A DNA stretch of 7,593 nt. It comes from Alphaproteobacteria bacterium MarineAlpha10_Bin2. GTDB lineage: Bacteria; Pseudomonadota; Alphaproteobacteria; UBA828. The DNA lies in the NCBI GenBank assembly GCA_002937555.1, contig PTKB01000130.1, positions 1 to 7,593 on the forward strand. The letters are read 5' to 3'. Position 1 is the first letter of the stretch. Every line of letters starts with the position of its first letter. This document shows, in pieces, positions 1 through 6,869 of this stretch. The notes under the pieces were generated by a model, which searched no databases, was not told the DNA's origin, and worked only from the letters and a program-made list of their open reading frames with translations. Made by a program: the position numbers and the translations under genes.

Positions 1-37
1 TCTCGAGAGGATCGAGCCGCTCAGCAAGGCGGACTGA
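1..37 (+). CDS. C-terminal end of an upstream gene (partial)
   Basis: A frame open from the window edge ends at TGA 35-37 and reads LERIEPLSKAD. All eleven complete codons end in G or C, as in the confirmed genes of this window, which is the main reason to think it is coding. Too little is present to assign a family. The stop lies 69 bp before the HyuA start, so the gene could be the preceding member of the same operon. Other frames are also open here, so the call is tentative. Confidence 0.35.
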   Translation, partial: LERIEPLSKAD

Positions 38-93
38 GCGCGCCAGCCACGCACCGCCTTGCGCAGCACGCGTGGGAGACGGCGCGCGCAAAC

Positions 94-104
94 AGGGAGG
101 GAGG
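94..104 (+). promoter_or_regulatory. Ribosome binding site fixing the HyuA start at ATG 107
   Basis: The purine run AGGGAGGGAGG ends 2 nt before ATG 107, and its upstream GGGAGG copy is spaced normally. This favours ATG 107 over the in-frame TTG at 59. The TTG has no comparable site and would add 16 Arg-rich residues ahead of the conserved family N-terminus. Confidence 0.8.
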
Positions 105-106
105 AC

Positions 107-2167
107 ATGTCCTATCGTTTGGGCGTCGATGTAGGGGGAACATTCACCGACCTTCTGCTGATCAACGAAGCGGATAGCTCGTTTCACGTCGCCAAGGTCC
201 CCTCGACCCCGGCCGATCCGTCGATCGGCGTGTTGCACGGCACCGACCGGGTATGCGAGCTCGCCGGCATTGCGCCCGGTGAGATCGACCACGTCATGCA
301 TGGCAGCACCATCGCCACCAATGCCATTCTCACCGGCCAAGGCGCGCGAGTCGGCCTGGTGACCACCGCGGGCTACCGGCATATTTTGCAGATCGCCCGC
401 TCTTACGTGCCCGGCGGCCTCGGCGCCTGGGTGATCTTCAATAAAACCCCGCCGCTGGCGCCATTAAAACTGACGGTGGAGGCGAAGGAGCGTATCGGCG
501 CCAAGGGCGACGTGGTTGAGCCGCTCGACGAGGAGGCCCTGCGCGATGCGCTGCGCCATCTTAAACGCCTGGGCATCGACGCGCTGACCATCTCGCTGTT
601 CAACTCCTACACCAACGATGTGCATGAACGCGCGGCGGGGCGCATCGCCGAAGAGGAATTGCCGGACGTGCCGGTGTCGCTGTCGTGCGATGTGATTCCG
701 GAAATGCAGGAATATGAGCGCACAATCACCACGGTGTGCAATTCCTATGTGCGCCCGATCGTATCCAAATATGTGCGCAATCTGAGCGATGAGCTGGGGC
801 GCCGCTCGAGCGGCGTGAAGCTCCATTTGCTGCGCTCCGACGGCGGACTCACCACGCCGGCCGGCGCCGAGACGGTGCCGGTCAACCTCTTGATGAGCGG
901 TCCCGCCGGCGGCGTCGCCGGGGCGCTGTGGATCGCCCGCCAGGCGGGTTTCGACAATCTCCTGACTTTCGACATGGGCGGCACATCGACCGATGTCTGC
1001 CTGGTCCGGGGCGGTGTCGCGCAGACCCGGCGCGACACCACGGTCGGCGATTTGACGGTGCGCGCCTCCTCCCTCGATGTGCGCTCGGTCGGCGCCGGCG
1101 GCGGCTCCATTGCGCATGTGCCAGAGCTCACCAAGGCGCTCCGCGTCGGCCCGGAAAGCGCCGGCGCCGATCCTGGCCCCGCCGCTTACGCCAAGGGCGG
1201 CGAGTTACCCACCGTCACCGACGCCAATGTGGTGCTCGGCTATTTGCCGGCGTCGGCGCTTCTCGGCGGCGAAATGAAAATCGACCGCGCCAAGGCCGAA
1301 GCGGCGGTAGGACATATTGCCGAGGCACTGGATTTTTCCGTCGAGCGCGCCGCACAGGGCATTTACGACATCGTCAACGAAAACATGATCGGCGCGCTCC
1401 GGCTGGTGTCGGTGCAGCAGGGCAACGATCCGCGCGAGTTTGCGCTGATTGCGTTCGGCGGCGCCGGGCCGCTGCACGGCAACGCGCTGGCGCGCATTCT
1501 GAATTGCTGGCCGGTGATCGTGCCGCTCGGACCGGGCGTGCTGTGCGCGTACGGCGACGCCACCACGCGCTCGCGCGACGAAGCCTCGCGCAGCTTGATG
1601 CGGCGCTTCTCGGAAACCAGCGCCGAAGAAGTAGGTAACATATTCGCCGAGCTCAACGCGGCGGCGGCGCGTACCCTGGATGCCGAAGGAATACGGGAAT
1701 CAGAACGGACCAACAGTTACGAGGTCGATGTGCGCTATTCCGGCCAGGTTCTGTCGCTGCCGGTGCCGGTCGATATCGACGCGTTCCGCAAAGGTGGCCT
1801 CGAAGAGATCGGCGAGAGTTTCGATAATCTGCACGAGAAGCTCTATACGTTTGTCATCGAGACCGAGCGCGAGCTCATCAATCTCCGCGCCATCGTGCAG
1901 GGGCGCGAAACGGTGGCCGATGCCGGGCGCATTGCGGTCGGTGGCCGTGACGCGAGCGCCGCCAAACTGGCGGAGGAGAATATCTTTGCCGACGGCGAAT
2001 GGCAGGCGGCCCAAGTCTACCGCCGCGATCTCCTGAAATGCGGCAATATCATCGCCGGCGCCGCCATCGTCACGCAATTGGATTCGACCACGCTGATCCT
2101 GCCCGGCCATGCTGGCGAGATCGACGCCATCGGCAATATTCTGATTCGCCCCGTAGAGCCGAATTAA
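107..2167 (+). CDS. Hydantoinase/5-oxoprolinase family, HyuA-like ATPase subunit
   Basis: This is the ATP-handling subunit of a two-subunit cytoplasmic amidohydrolase or carboxylase. Family members phosphorylate a cyclic amide or ketone substrate that the partner subunit then processes. At 686 aa from ATG 107 it has normal family length. The N-terminal ASKHA-type fold opens with GVDVGGTFTD (residues 6-15), followed by HGSTIATNA (65-73). The core has LLRSDGGL (241-248), SGPAGG (264-269) and the phosphate-binding FDMGGTSTD (288-296). VGAGGGSIA (328-336), SAGADPGPA (351-359) and GGAGPLHG (451-458) follow. The C-terminal domain has DVRYSGQ (541-547) and an HEKLY segment near 576. The frame is intact. 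Its stop is 12 bp before the HyuB-like gene, so the two are surely co-expressed. The substrate is unknown. Candidate activities known in the family are N-methylhydantoin, 5-oxoproline or caprolactam hydrolysis, or acetone/acetophenone carboxylation. The family call is secure; the specific reaction is not. Confidence 0.95.
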   Translation: MSYRLGVDVGGTFTDLLLINEADSSFHVAKVPSTPADPSIGVLHGTDRVCELAGIAPGEIDHVMHGSTIATNAILTGQGARVGLVTTAGYRHILQIARSYVPGGLGAWVIFNKTPPLAPLKLTVEAKERIGAKGDVVEPLDEEALRDALRHLKRLGIDALTISLFNSYTNDVHERAAGRIAEEELPDVPVSLSCDVIPEMQEYERTITTVCNSYVRPIVSKYVRNLSDELGRRSSGVKLHLLRSDGGLTTPAGAETVPVNLLMSGPAGGVAGALWIARQAGFDNLLTFDMGGTSTDVCLVRGGVAQTRRDTTVGDLTVRASSLDVRSVGAGGGSIAHVPELTKALRVGPESAGADPGPAAYAKGGELPTVTDANVVLGYLPASALLGGEMKIDRAKAEAAVGHIAEALDFSVERAAQGIYDIVNENMIGALRLVSVQQGNDPREFALIAFGGAGPLHGNALARILNCWPVIVPLGPGVLCAYGDATTRSRDEASRSLMRRFSETSAEEVGNIFAELNAAAARTLDAEGIRESERTNSYEVDVRYSGQVLSLPVPVDIDAFRKGGLEEIGESFDNLHEKLYTFVIETERELINLRAIVQGRETVADAGRIAVGGRDASAAKLAEENIFADGEWQAAQVYRRDLLKCGNIIAGAAIVTQLDSTTLILPGHAGEIDAIGNILIRPVEPN

Positions 2168-2179
2168 GGGAGCCGCCAC

Positions 2180-4078
2180 ATGCCCGCCACCATCATAGAG
2201 ACCAATCAAACGCCGTTCGAGACCGTTCAAGTCGATCCGGTCGATCTCGACATCATCGAAAATTCGCTCAGGAGCGCGCGTTTCGAGATGGACGCCGTCC
2301 TTTTCCGCACCGCCATGTCTCCGGGTATCCGCGAACAGCATGACGAGTTTCCGCTGATCGCCAACCGTGACGGCAAGATGGTAGTGGGCCAGTACGGCGC
2401 TTTTATCCATACTTTCCTACAGGTGTACGAAGGAGAAATAGAGGAAGGCGACATCTTCCTCACCAACGATCCCTATTCCTGCGATGGCGCTATCAGCCAC
2501 ACGCCGGATTGGCTGGTCCTGCTGCCGATCTTCAAGGAAGGCCGCGTCATCGGCTGGGCCTCGATGTTCGGCCATATGACCGACAACGGCGGGCGAGTGC
2601 CGGGCAGCATACCAACCGACGCGCAGCAGATCTTCGAGGAAGGGATCATAATTCCGCCCTTGAAACTCTACCAAAAGGGTGTTTTGCAAAACGACATTCT
2701 CAGCCTCATTCTGCACAATTGTCGCATGCCGGAATGGAACCGCAGCGATCTGCATTCGTTGATCGCCGGCTGCCGCCTGGCAGCCAGCCGGGTGACCGAG
2801 TTGTCCAGCCGCTTCGGCGACGATGTCTATTACTCAGCTCTGAACGAACTGCTAGAGCGCACCCGGCGCGCGGTGCGCGATTTGATCATTGCCAATGTTC
2901 CAGAGGAGAAACAGTACTTCGAAGATTGGGTGTGCGACGACGGCTTGGGCATGGGCCCTTACCGTATTGCGTGCTCCATGTGGCGCGAAGGCGAAAAGCT
3001 GATGATGGATTTCAGCGGGACCGACCCGCAATCCGCCGGCCACATTAATTTCTACTGCAATGAAGAAATGACCAAAATGTATTGCGGCGTATTTATGATT
3101 TATCTTGCTGATCCGCAAATACTGTTCAATGACGGCTTTTACGACGTTATGGATATCAAAATTCCTAAAGGCTCGCTGCTTCTGCCGCAAAAACCGGCTG
3201 CACTTTCGGGCCGCACACATGCGCTCGCCCGGGTATGTGATGTGCTGAACGGCCTCTTCGGCCAGGGCAATCCGGATTATCTCTGCGCCGCTGGATTCTC
3301 CGCTAGCCCGCACTTTTTCTTTTCCGGCCACAACGAATATGGCGAGTGGTTTCAGCAATATCAGATCGGCTTCGGCGGTATCGCAGGCAAGCCGTCAGGC
3401 GATGGCGCCGATGGCCACGCCATGTTTCCGGATTTCATGAATGTTCCGAATGAATTCGTTGAGGCGATGTATCCACTCAGGATCGAGATATACCAGGCGA
3501 TACCTGATACCGGTGGCGCCGGACTGCACCGCGGCGGCAATGGCATCCACACCGGCTACCGCTTTCTGCGCGAAGGCCAGGTGTCGATCCATGACGACCG
3601 CTGGCTGACCCATCCGTGGGGCGTCAAGGGCGGCCTGCCGGGCGCGCGCAGCTCCAAGATCCTCGAAAGAGCGGACGGCTCGCGCACCGTGCTGCCGGCA
3701 AAATGCGACCGCATCAAAGTGGCGCCGGGCGACATCCTGCATTTCCGCACCTGGGGCGGCGGCGGCTGGGGCGACCCCTTCGCGCGCCCGGTGGAAAAGG
3801 TGCTTTACGATGTCGAAGGCGGCCTGGCGACAATTGCGGGCGCCCGGCGCTACGGCGTCGTCATCACCGAGAAGGACGGCATGTTCAGCGTCGATGCGGC
3901 GGGCACGGAAGCGCTCCGCGAAGAACTGCGCGCGGCGCGCGGCAACGACATTCCGCTGTTCGACAAGGGCGGCACCTTGTCCGAACTGATCGAACGCTGC
4001 GAACAAGACACCGGTCTCGCACCGCCGGCACCGCCGGTGTTCCCAACCTGGGTGCAGAAGGATCAAGCGGCGGAATAG
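2180..4078 (+). CDS. Hydantoinase B/oxoprolinase family, HyuB-like metal-binding subunit
   Basis: This is the partner subunit of the preceding HyuA-like ATPase, 632 aa. The start ATG has AGGGAG overlapping the HyuA stop, 7 nt upstream. Family landmarks run in order: REQHDEF (51-57), NDPY (96-99), SHTPDW (106-111), GHMTDNGG (131-138), PGS (141-143), EEGIIIPPLKL (153-163), DFSGTDPQSAGHIN (277-290), GGAGLHRGGNG (445-455) and GGGGWGDP (526-533). D55, H107, D110 and H132 fall where the metal ligands of characterised HyuB-type subunits lie. I recall the same His-x2-Asp-x21-His spacing from caprolactamase; this is memory, not an alignment. The loop NDPYSCDGAISHTPD differs from the more common shorter NDPY-GGTH-PD form, so this may be a distinct subgroup. 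About 100 residues follow the GGGGWGDP motif. Codons around 3061-3180 are markedly AT-richer than the rest, with no frame break. The family is certain; the substrate is open. Confidence 0.94.
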   Translation: MPATIIETNQTPFETVQVDPVDLDIIENSLRSARFEMDAVLFRTAMSPGIREQHDEFPLIANRDGKMVVGQYGAFIHTFLQVYEGEIEEGDIFLTNDPYSCDGAISHTPDWLVLLPIFKEGRVIGWASMFGHMTDNGGRVPGSIPTDAQQIFEEGIIIPPLKLYQKGVLQNDILSLILHNCRMPEWNRSDLHSLIAGCRLAASRVTELSSRFGDDVYYSALNELLERTRRAVRDLIIANVPEEKQYFEDWVCDDGLGMGPYRIACSMWREGEKLMMDFSGTDPQSAGHINFYCNEEMTKMYCGVFMIYLADPQILFNDGFYDVMDIKIPKGSLLLPQKPAALSGRTHALARVCDVLNGLFGQGNPDYLCAAGFSASPHFFFSGHNEYGEWFQQYQIGFGGIAGKPSGDGADGHAMFPDFMNVPNEFVEAMYPLRIEIYQAIPDTGGAGLHRGGNGIHTGYRFLREGQVSIHDDRWLTHPWGVKGGLPGARSSKILERADGSRTVLPAKCDRIKVAPGDILHFRTWGGGGWGDPFARPVEKVLYDVEGGLATIAGARRYGVVITEKDGMFSVDAAGTEALREELRAARGNDIPLFDKGGTLSELIERCEQDTGLAPPAPPVFPTWVQKDQAAE

Positions 4079-4111
4079 ATCTGCCGCCCAGAAACATAAG
4101 GACAAGAAACG

Positions 4112-4915
4112 ATGCGAATCTGCACCTGGAATGTGAATTCCGTGCGCATTCATGTGGGCCATGTCGAACGGCTGCTTGAAGAACAACAGCCCGACCTGCT
4201 GTGCCTACAGGAAATCAAAGTGGTGAACGAATTGTTCCCGTCCGGGCTCGGCGAGGCGCTCGGCTACAATCACCGGCTGATCCACGGGCAGAAGGCCTAT
4301 CACGGCGTCGCCATTCTCTCGCGCTTGCCGCTCATAGCATCCGAAACGCGCCATTGGTGCGGCAAGGAGGATGCGCGCCACGCCTGGGTGACGGTTGAAG
4401 CCGGAGACGGAAAGCCGCTTGAGCTACATAATTTTTACGTGCCTTCTGGCGGCGATGTCCCGGACCCGGAGGAGAACGAAAAATTTGCCCACAAGCTGCA
4501 ATTTCTTGACGAGATGGCGGCGTGGTTCGCGGAGCGGCGCAAGAAATCGAACCGCTTCGTGCTGGTCGGCGATCTCAACGTGGCGCCGTTGGAAAGCGAC
4601 GTCTGGTCGCACAAACAGCTCTTAAAAGTCGTCAGCCACACGCCGGTCGAAGTGGAAGCGTTGACGCGGGTTTACGACTCGCATGATTGGGTCGACGCCG
4701 TGCGCAATTTTATTCCGGCGGAGCAACCGCTATTTTCCTGGTGGAGCTACCGCGCGCGCGATTGGGAACTGTCGGACCGCGGCCGGCGGCTCGACCATAT
4801 CTGGGTGACGCCGGCTTTGAAAAGCGCCCTCGGAGCAGCCGAAGTGGTCAAGGCGGTGCGCGGCTGGGAAAAGCCGTCCGACCACGCGCCGGTCATTGTC
4901 GAGCTGGATTTATAG
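4112..4915 (+). CDS. xthA: Exodeoxyribonuclease III (AP endonuclease, EEP family)
   Basis: This is a DNA base-excision repair enzyme. It cleaves 5' to abasic sites and removes 3' blocking groups, with Mg-dependent 3'-5' exonuclease activity on duplex DNA. The 267 residues match E. coli ExoIII length. The catalytic set of the exonuclease-endonuclease-phosphatase fold is complete: N7 (TWNVNS), E34 (LQEIK), Y109 (NFYVPSGGD), D154 and N156 (GDLNVAP), D228 (RRLDHIW), and D257/H258 (PSDHAPV). The ATG is preceded by AAGGA (4098-4102) at 9-nt spacing. It begins 33 bp after the HyuB-like gene with no terminator-like structure between them, so it is probably read from the hyuAB transcript. A weak promoter cannot be excluded. 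It converges with the RraA-family gene: the stops are 2 bp apart. The assignment is secure. Confidence 0.96.
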   Translation: MRICTWNVNSVRIHVGHVERLLEEQQPDLLCLQEIKVVNELFPSGLGEALGYNHRLIHGQKAYHGVAILSRLPLIASETRHWCGKEDARHAWVTVEAGDGKPLELHNFYVPSGGDVPDPEENEKFAHKLQFLDEMAAWFAERRKKSNRFVLVGDLNVAPLESDVWSHKQLLKVVSHTPVEVEALTRVYDSHDWVDAVRNFIPAEQPLFSWWSYRARDWELSDRGRRLDHIWVTPALKSALGAAEVVKAVRGWEKPSDHAPVIVELDL

Positions 4916-4917
4916 GG

Positions 4918-5625
4918 TTAATGAATTTCGCCGGCTTCGGCGAGCGCCTTTTCAATCAGCGCGACGGAAAAATCGCCGCTCTTGCAGGCGTCCAATATCG
5001 GCTTTTCGCGCCGCATGCAGAGCTCGGCGGCCGCCGGCACGTCGCGCGCCACCTCATGCGGGATAATCACCGCGCCGTGACGGTCGGCGTGGACGAGATC
5101 GCCGGAGCGCGTCACCATGCCGTGTACGTTGACTTCGCCGCCGCAATCCACCAACTGCACCCAGGCATGCGACGGGCCGACCGAGCCGGAGATCAGCTGA
5201 AAACCCTCGGCGATCATATCGAGATCGCGCACCGAGCCCGAAGTGACAACGCCGAGCGCGCCGAGTGCCTGGTGCACGTTGGAATGCACTTCGCCCCACC
5301 ATGAGCCGTAACCAGGCGTGGTATCGATATCCTCGATCACCATCACCGTCGGGCCGGCGCCGGCATCGATATAGCGGTAATAAGCGAGGCGGGCTGCGGT
5401 CTGATCCTCGTTGCCGGCCGAGGGCGGCGTCGCGGCGCGAATCCGCGCGGTGCGGGCATAGCCAACGATCGGCGGCAGTTCGGGAAAGGCGCAATGCAAA
5501 TGGCGCACCGTGAAGCCGCGCGCGCGCCGCTCGGGCGACACAATTTCCAACGCGTTGCAGATTGTGGGTGTGTCGATCTCTCGTAAGCGCGATAATTCCT
5601 GATCATTGAGCGGTGTATCGGTCAA
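4918..5625 (-). CDS. RraA-family protein (aldolase/decarboxylase-like fold)
   Basis: This 235-aa protein belongs to the RraA / 4-hydroxy-4-methyl-2-oxoglutarate aldolase family. Members either cleave 2-keto-4-hydroxy acids using a divalent metal or, as in E. coli RraA, bind and modulate RNase E. Visible signatures are the N-terminal DTPTICNALE (18-27), a WWGE segment (109-112), and GVVTSGSVRDLD (125-136). The Arg133-Asp134 pair matches the substrate- and metal-binding RD of the aldolases. The C-terminal GGEVNVHGM, SGDLVHAD and GAVIIP (162-188) also fit. The Asp common in the last motif is His here (DRHG, 181-184). It is longer than the E. coli regulator (about 160 aa), which favours a metabolic enzyme. 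The start is TTG at 5625-5623; no ATG or GTG near the N-terminus has a comparable ribosome site. It diverges from the oxidoreductase gene across 76 bp. The substrate is unknown. Confidence 0.88.
   Translation of the reverse strand: MTDTPLNDQELSRLREIDTPTICNALEIVSPERRARGFTVRHLHCAFPELPPIVGYARTARIRAATPPSAGNEDQTAARLAYYRYIDAGAGPTVMVIEDIDTTPGYGSWWGEVHSNVHQALGALGVVTSGSVRDLDMIAEGFQLISGSVGPSHAWVQLVDCGGEVNVHGMVTRSGDLVHADRHGAVIIPHEVARDVPAAAELCMRREKPILDACKSGDFSVALIEKALAEAGEIH
4928..4951 (+). terminator. Possible terminator hairpin for xthA inside the 3' end of the RraA gene
   Basis: TCGCCG (4928-4933), loop GCTT, and CGGCGA (4938-4943) form a perfect 6-bp stem with a short loop. It is followed four bases later by CCTTTTC. 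It lies 13 bp after the xthA stop, within the last codons of the opposing gene. The T-run is short and the pairs coincide with ordinary Glu-Ala-Gly codons, so this may be chance. Confidence 0.3.
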
Positions 5626-5633
5626 GGGACGAG

Positions 5634-5640
5634 CCTCTCT
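5634..5640 (-). promoter_or_regulatory. Ribosome binding site supporting the TTG start of the RraA-family gene
   Basis: Read on the minus strand, AGAGAGG lies 8 nt before TTG 5625-5623. The first in-frame Met inside the protein is residue 95, well within the fold. The rare TTG is therefore the best-supported start. Confidence 0.7.
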
Positions 5641-5688
5641 GGTTCACAATTGTTCTTTGAACGAGATATATAACGCGCCCTGAAGAGC
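5641..5688. promoter_or_regulatory. Divergent promoter/operator region between RraA-family and oxidoreductase genes
   Basis: This AT-rich patch lies between two divergent genes. It contains the palindrome ACAATTGT (5646-5653). It also holds the inverted repeat GTTC-TTT-GAAC (5652-5662), with an additional GTTC at 5642-5645. On the + strand, TTCACA (5644-5649) is one base from the -35 consensus. It sits 17 nt before TATATA (5667-5672) or 19 nt before TATAAC (5669-5674), a plausible promoter for the oxidoreductase. A dyad between the boxes could be a repressor site controlling both genes. No clear minus-strand promoter could be picked. The boxes are visible; their function is inferred. Confidence 0.45.
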
Positions 5689-5693
5689 AAGGA
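5689..5693 (+). promoter_or_regulatory. Ribosome binding site supporting the GTG start at 5702
   Basis: AAGGA lies 8 nt before GTG 5702. The alternative ATG at 5720 (residue 7) has only A-rich sequence upstream and would start directly at the Rossmann strand. Confidence 0.65.
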
Positions 5694-5701
5694 TAGAAAG
5701 C

Positions 5702-6676
5702 GTGGCGGAAAAATTAAAAATGGGCGTGGCCGGCGTGGGCCATTTCGGTAAATTCCATGCCGCCAAGATCGCGGCATCGCCCGCCGCCGACCTGGTGGCG
5801 GTGGCCGACAGCGACGGCGAACGGGCGCGCGACGTGGCGGCGCTCTACGGTGTATCCGGCTTTGCCGATCCGCGCGACATGGCCGGGCTTATCGACGCCG
5901 TCACCATCGCCGTACCGACGAAGGCGCATTTCGAGGTGGCGCAATGTTTTCTCGACGCCGGCGTTCATGTGCTGCTCGAAAAACCCATCACCGACAATCT
6001 CGATGACGCCAGGCGGCTGGTGGCGCTGGCGGAAGAAAAGAACCTGGTCTTGCAAATCGGCCATTTGCCGCGCTTCTCCGGCGCCGCCGAATTTCTCCGC
6101 CGCCACCTCGACAATCCGCTGTTTATCGAGAGTCTGCGTATCGCGCCGTTCAAGCCGCGCGGCACCGATGTCAGCGTGGTTCTCGACCTGATGATTCACG
6201 ATCTCGATTTTATCCTCTCCCTGGTGCGGGTGCCGATCGCCTCTATTGACGCTGCCGGCGCGCCGGTTTTTTCGGACTCGGAAGATATCGCCAATGCCCG
6301 GGTCAAATTCGAGAACGGCTGCATCGCCAACATCACCGCGAGCCGCATCAGCCTCAAGACCGAGCGCCAGATGCGCATCTTCCAGGCCGACGCCTACATC
6401 GCCGTCGATTTCGACAAACGCAAGACGCGCATCGTCGGCAAGAAAAACGCCGGCCCCATCGCCGGCATTAACGACGTCCAAATGGAAGAAGAGAGCTATG
6501 AGGAAGTGGACGAGCTGGAGCGCGAGATCGAAGCTTTCATCGCCGCGGTCCAGGGCGGCACCCCGCCGGTGGTGAGCGGCCAAGACGGTCTCAGGGCCCT
6601 CGAAGCCGCCCTCAGCGTCACCGACAGCCTCAGCGCCAATTGGGATATTGTGCAGGCGGCGGCGCGCGACGGCTAA
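5702..6676 (+). CDS. Gfo/Idh/MocA oxidoreductase, resembling GnnA-type UDP-GlcNAc 3-dehydrogenase
   Basis: This is a 324-aa NAD(P)-dependent sugar or sugar-nucleotide dehydrogenase. The N-terminal Rossmann domain has GVAGVGHFG (8-16) and an acidic residue after strand two (VADSD, 34-38). AVPTKAHFE (70-78) and the family signature LLEKPIT (91-97) follow. The C-terminal domain has LDLMIHDLDF (161-170), whose H166 fits the catalytic histidine of the family. It also has DIANARVKFENGCIANITASR (195-215) and RQMRIFQADAYIAVDF (222-237). From memory, these last motifs are typical of the GnnA group, which oxidises the 3-OH of UDP-GlcNAc so that GnnB can aminate it for amide-linked lipid A. In Alphaproteobacteria these genes usually lie in the lpxA-lpxI-lpxB cluster; here none of those is present. 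The family is certain, the GnnA role moderately likely, and the divergent RraA-family gene leaves room for a catabolic role. Confidence 0.9.
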   Translation: MAEKLKMGVAGVGHFGKFHAAKIAASPAADLVAVADSDGERARDVAALYGVSGFADPRDMAGLIDAVTIAVPTKAHFEVAQCFLDAGVHVLLEKPITDNLDDARRLVALAEEKNLVLQIGHLPRFSGAAEFLRRHLDNPLFIESLRIAPFKPRGTDVSVVLDLMIHDLDFILSLVRVPIASIDAAGAPVFSDSEDIANARVKFENGCIANITASRISLKTERQMRIFQADAYIAVDFDKRKTRIVGKKNAGPIAGINDVQMEEESYEEVDELEREIEAFIAAVQGGTPPVVSGQDGLRALEAALSVTDSLSANWDIVQAAARDG

Positions 6677-6686
6677 AGGAGAGTCA

Positions 6687-6764
6687 GTGGCGCGCGGCAC
6701 TCGAATTTGGGCGCTGTCAAACTTGATCGCTTGGGCCAGGTCCTTCCACTTGAATTGCGCCTGA
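6687..6764 (+). CDS. Possible 25-codon small ORF after the oxidoreductase
   Basis: AGGAG at 6677-6681, directly after the oxidoreductase stop, lies 5 nt before GTG 6687, which opens 25 codons to TGA 6762. The peptide (starting MARGTRIWALSN) is basic and moderately hydrophobic, with no recognisable motif. It precedes the terminator-like hairpin and so would be on the same transcript. The good ribosome site is the only support. It could also be the residue of a decayed gene start. Confidence 0.2.
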   Translation: MARGTRIWALSNLIAWARSFHLNCA

Positions 6765-6785
6765 ATTTATTGGCCGTTCTATCTT

Positions 6786-6821
6786 AAGGGTGTGCAACGC
6801 GCCACGCCCTTTGATTTCTTT
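6786..6821 (+). terminator. Probable intrinsic terminator of the oxidoreductase transcript
   Basis: AAGGGTGTG (6786-6794) pairs with CACGCCCTT (6803-6811) across the 8-nt loop CAACGCGC. This gives a 9-bp stem with one G-U pair, followed by the T-rich stretch TGATTTCTTT. The G-U becomes an A-C mismatch on the minus strand, so the + orientation is favoured. A second small hairpin, GCCGT-TGCG-ACGGC (6823-6836), follows at once. It insulates the oxidoreductase from the metal-response promoter downstream. The T-run is interrupted, hence moderate confidence. The 230-bp gap 6677-6906 otherwise holds only the small ORF and the promoter. Confidence 0.55.
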
Positions 6822-6869
6822 CGCCGTTGCGACGGCTCGGACAGTACCGCAGGACCCTCGCACTTTCGC

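Noticed and set aside
59..106. TTG 59 as the HyuA start, giving 702 aa
   Set aside because: It has no ribosome site and adds an Arg-rich stretch ahead of the conserved GVDVGGTFTD. ATG 107 has a very strong AGGGAGGGAGG.
464..1117. 217-aa minus-strand open frame opposite HyuA
   Set aside because: It is a shadow of a GC-rich gene, with low-complexity Ala/Arg/His/Gln composition and no motif.
3395..4186. 263-aa minus-strand open frame across the end of HyuB and start of xthA
   Set aside because: It is a mirror of two confidently identified genes and has no domain or ribosome site.
4687..5304. 205-aa + strand frame running from xthA into the RraA-family region
   Set aside because: It overlaps two motif-supported genes in other frames and its composition is typical of a shadow.
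5646..5653. ACAATTGT as a specific GntR- or IclR-type operator
   Set aside because: An 8-bp palindrome alone cannot be assigned to a regulator family, and no regulator gene is present. It was kept only as part of the general control region.
5714..6700. 328-aa minus-strand open frame covering the oxidoreductase
   Set aside because: It is long only because of high third-position GC on the opposite strand. The + strand carries all the family motifs.
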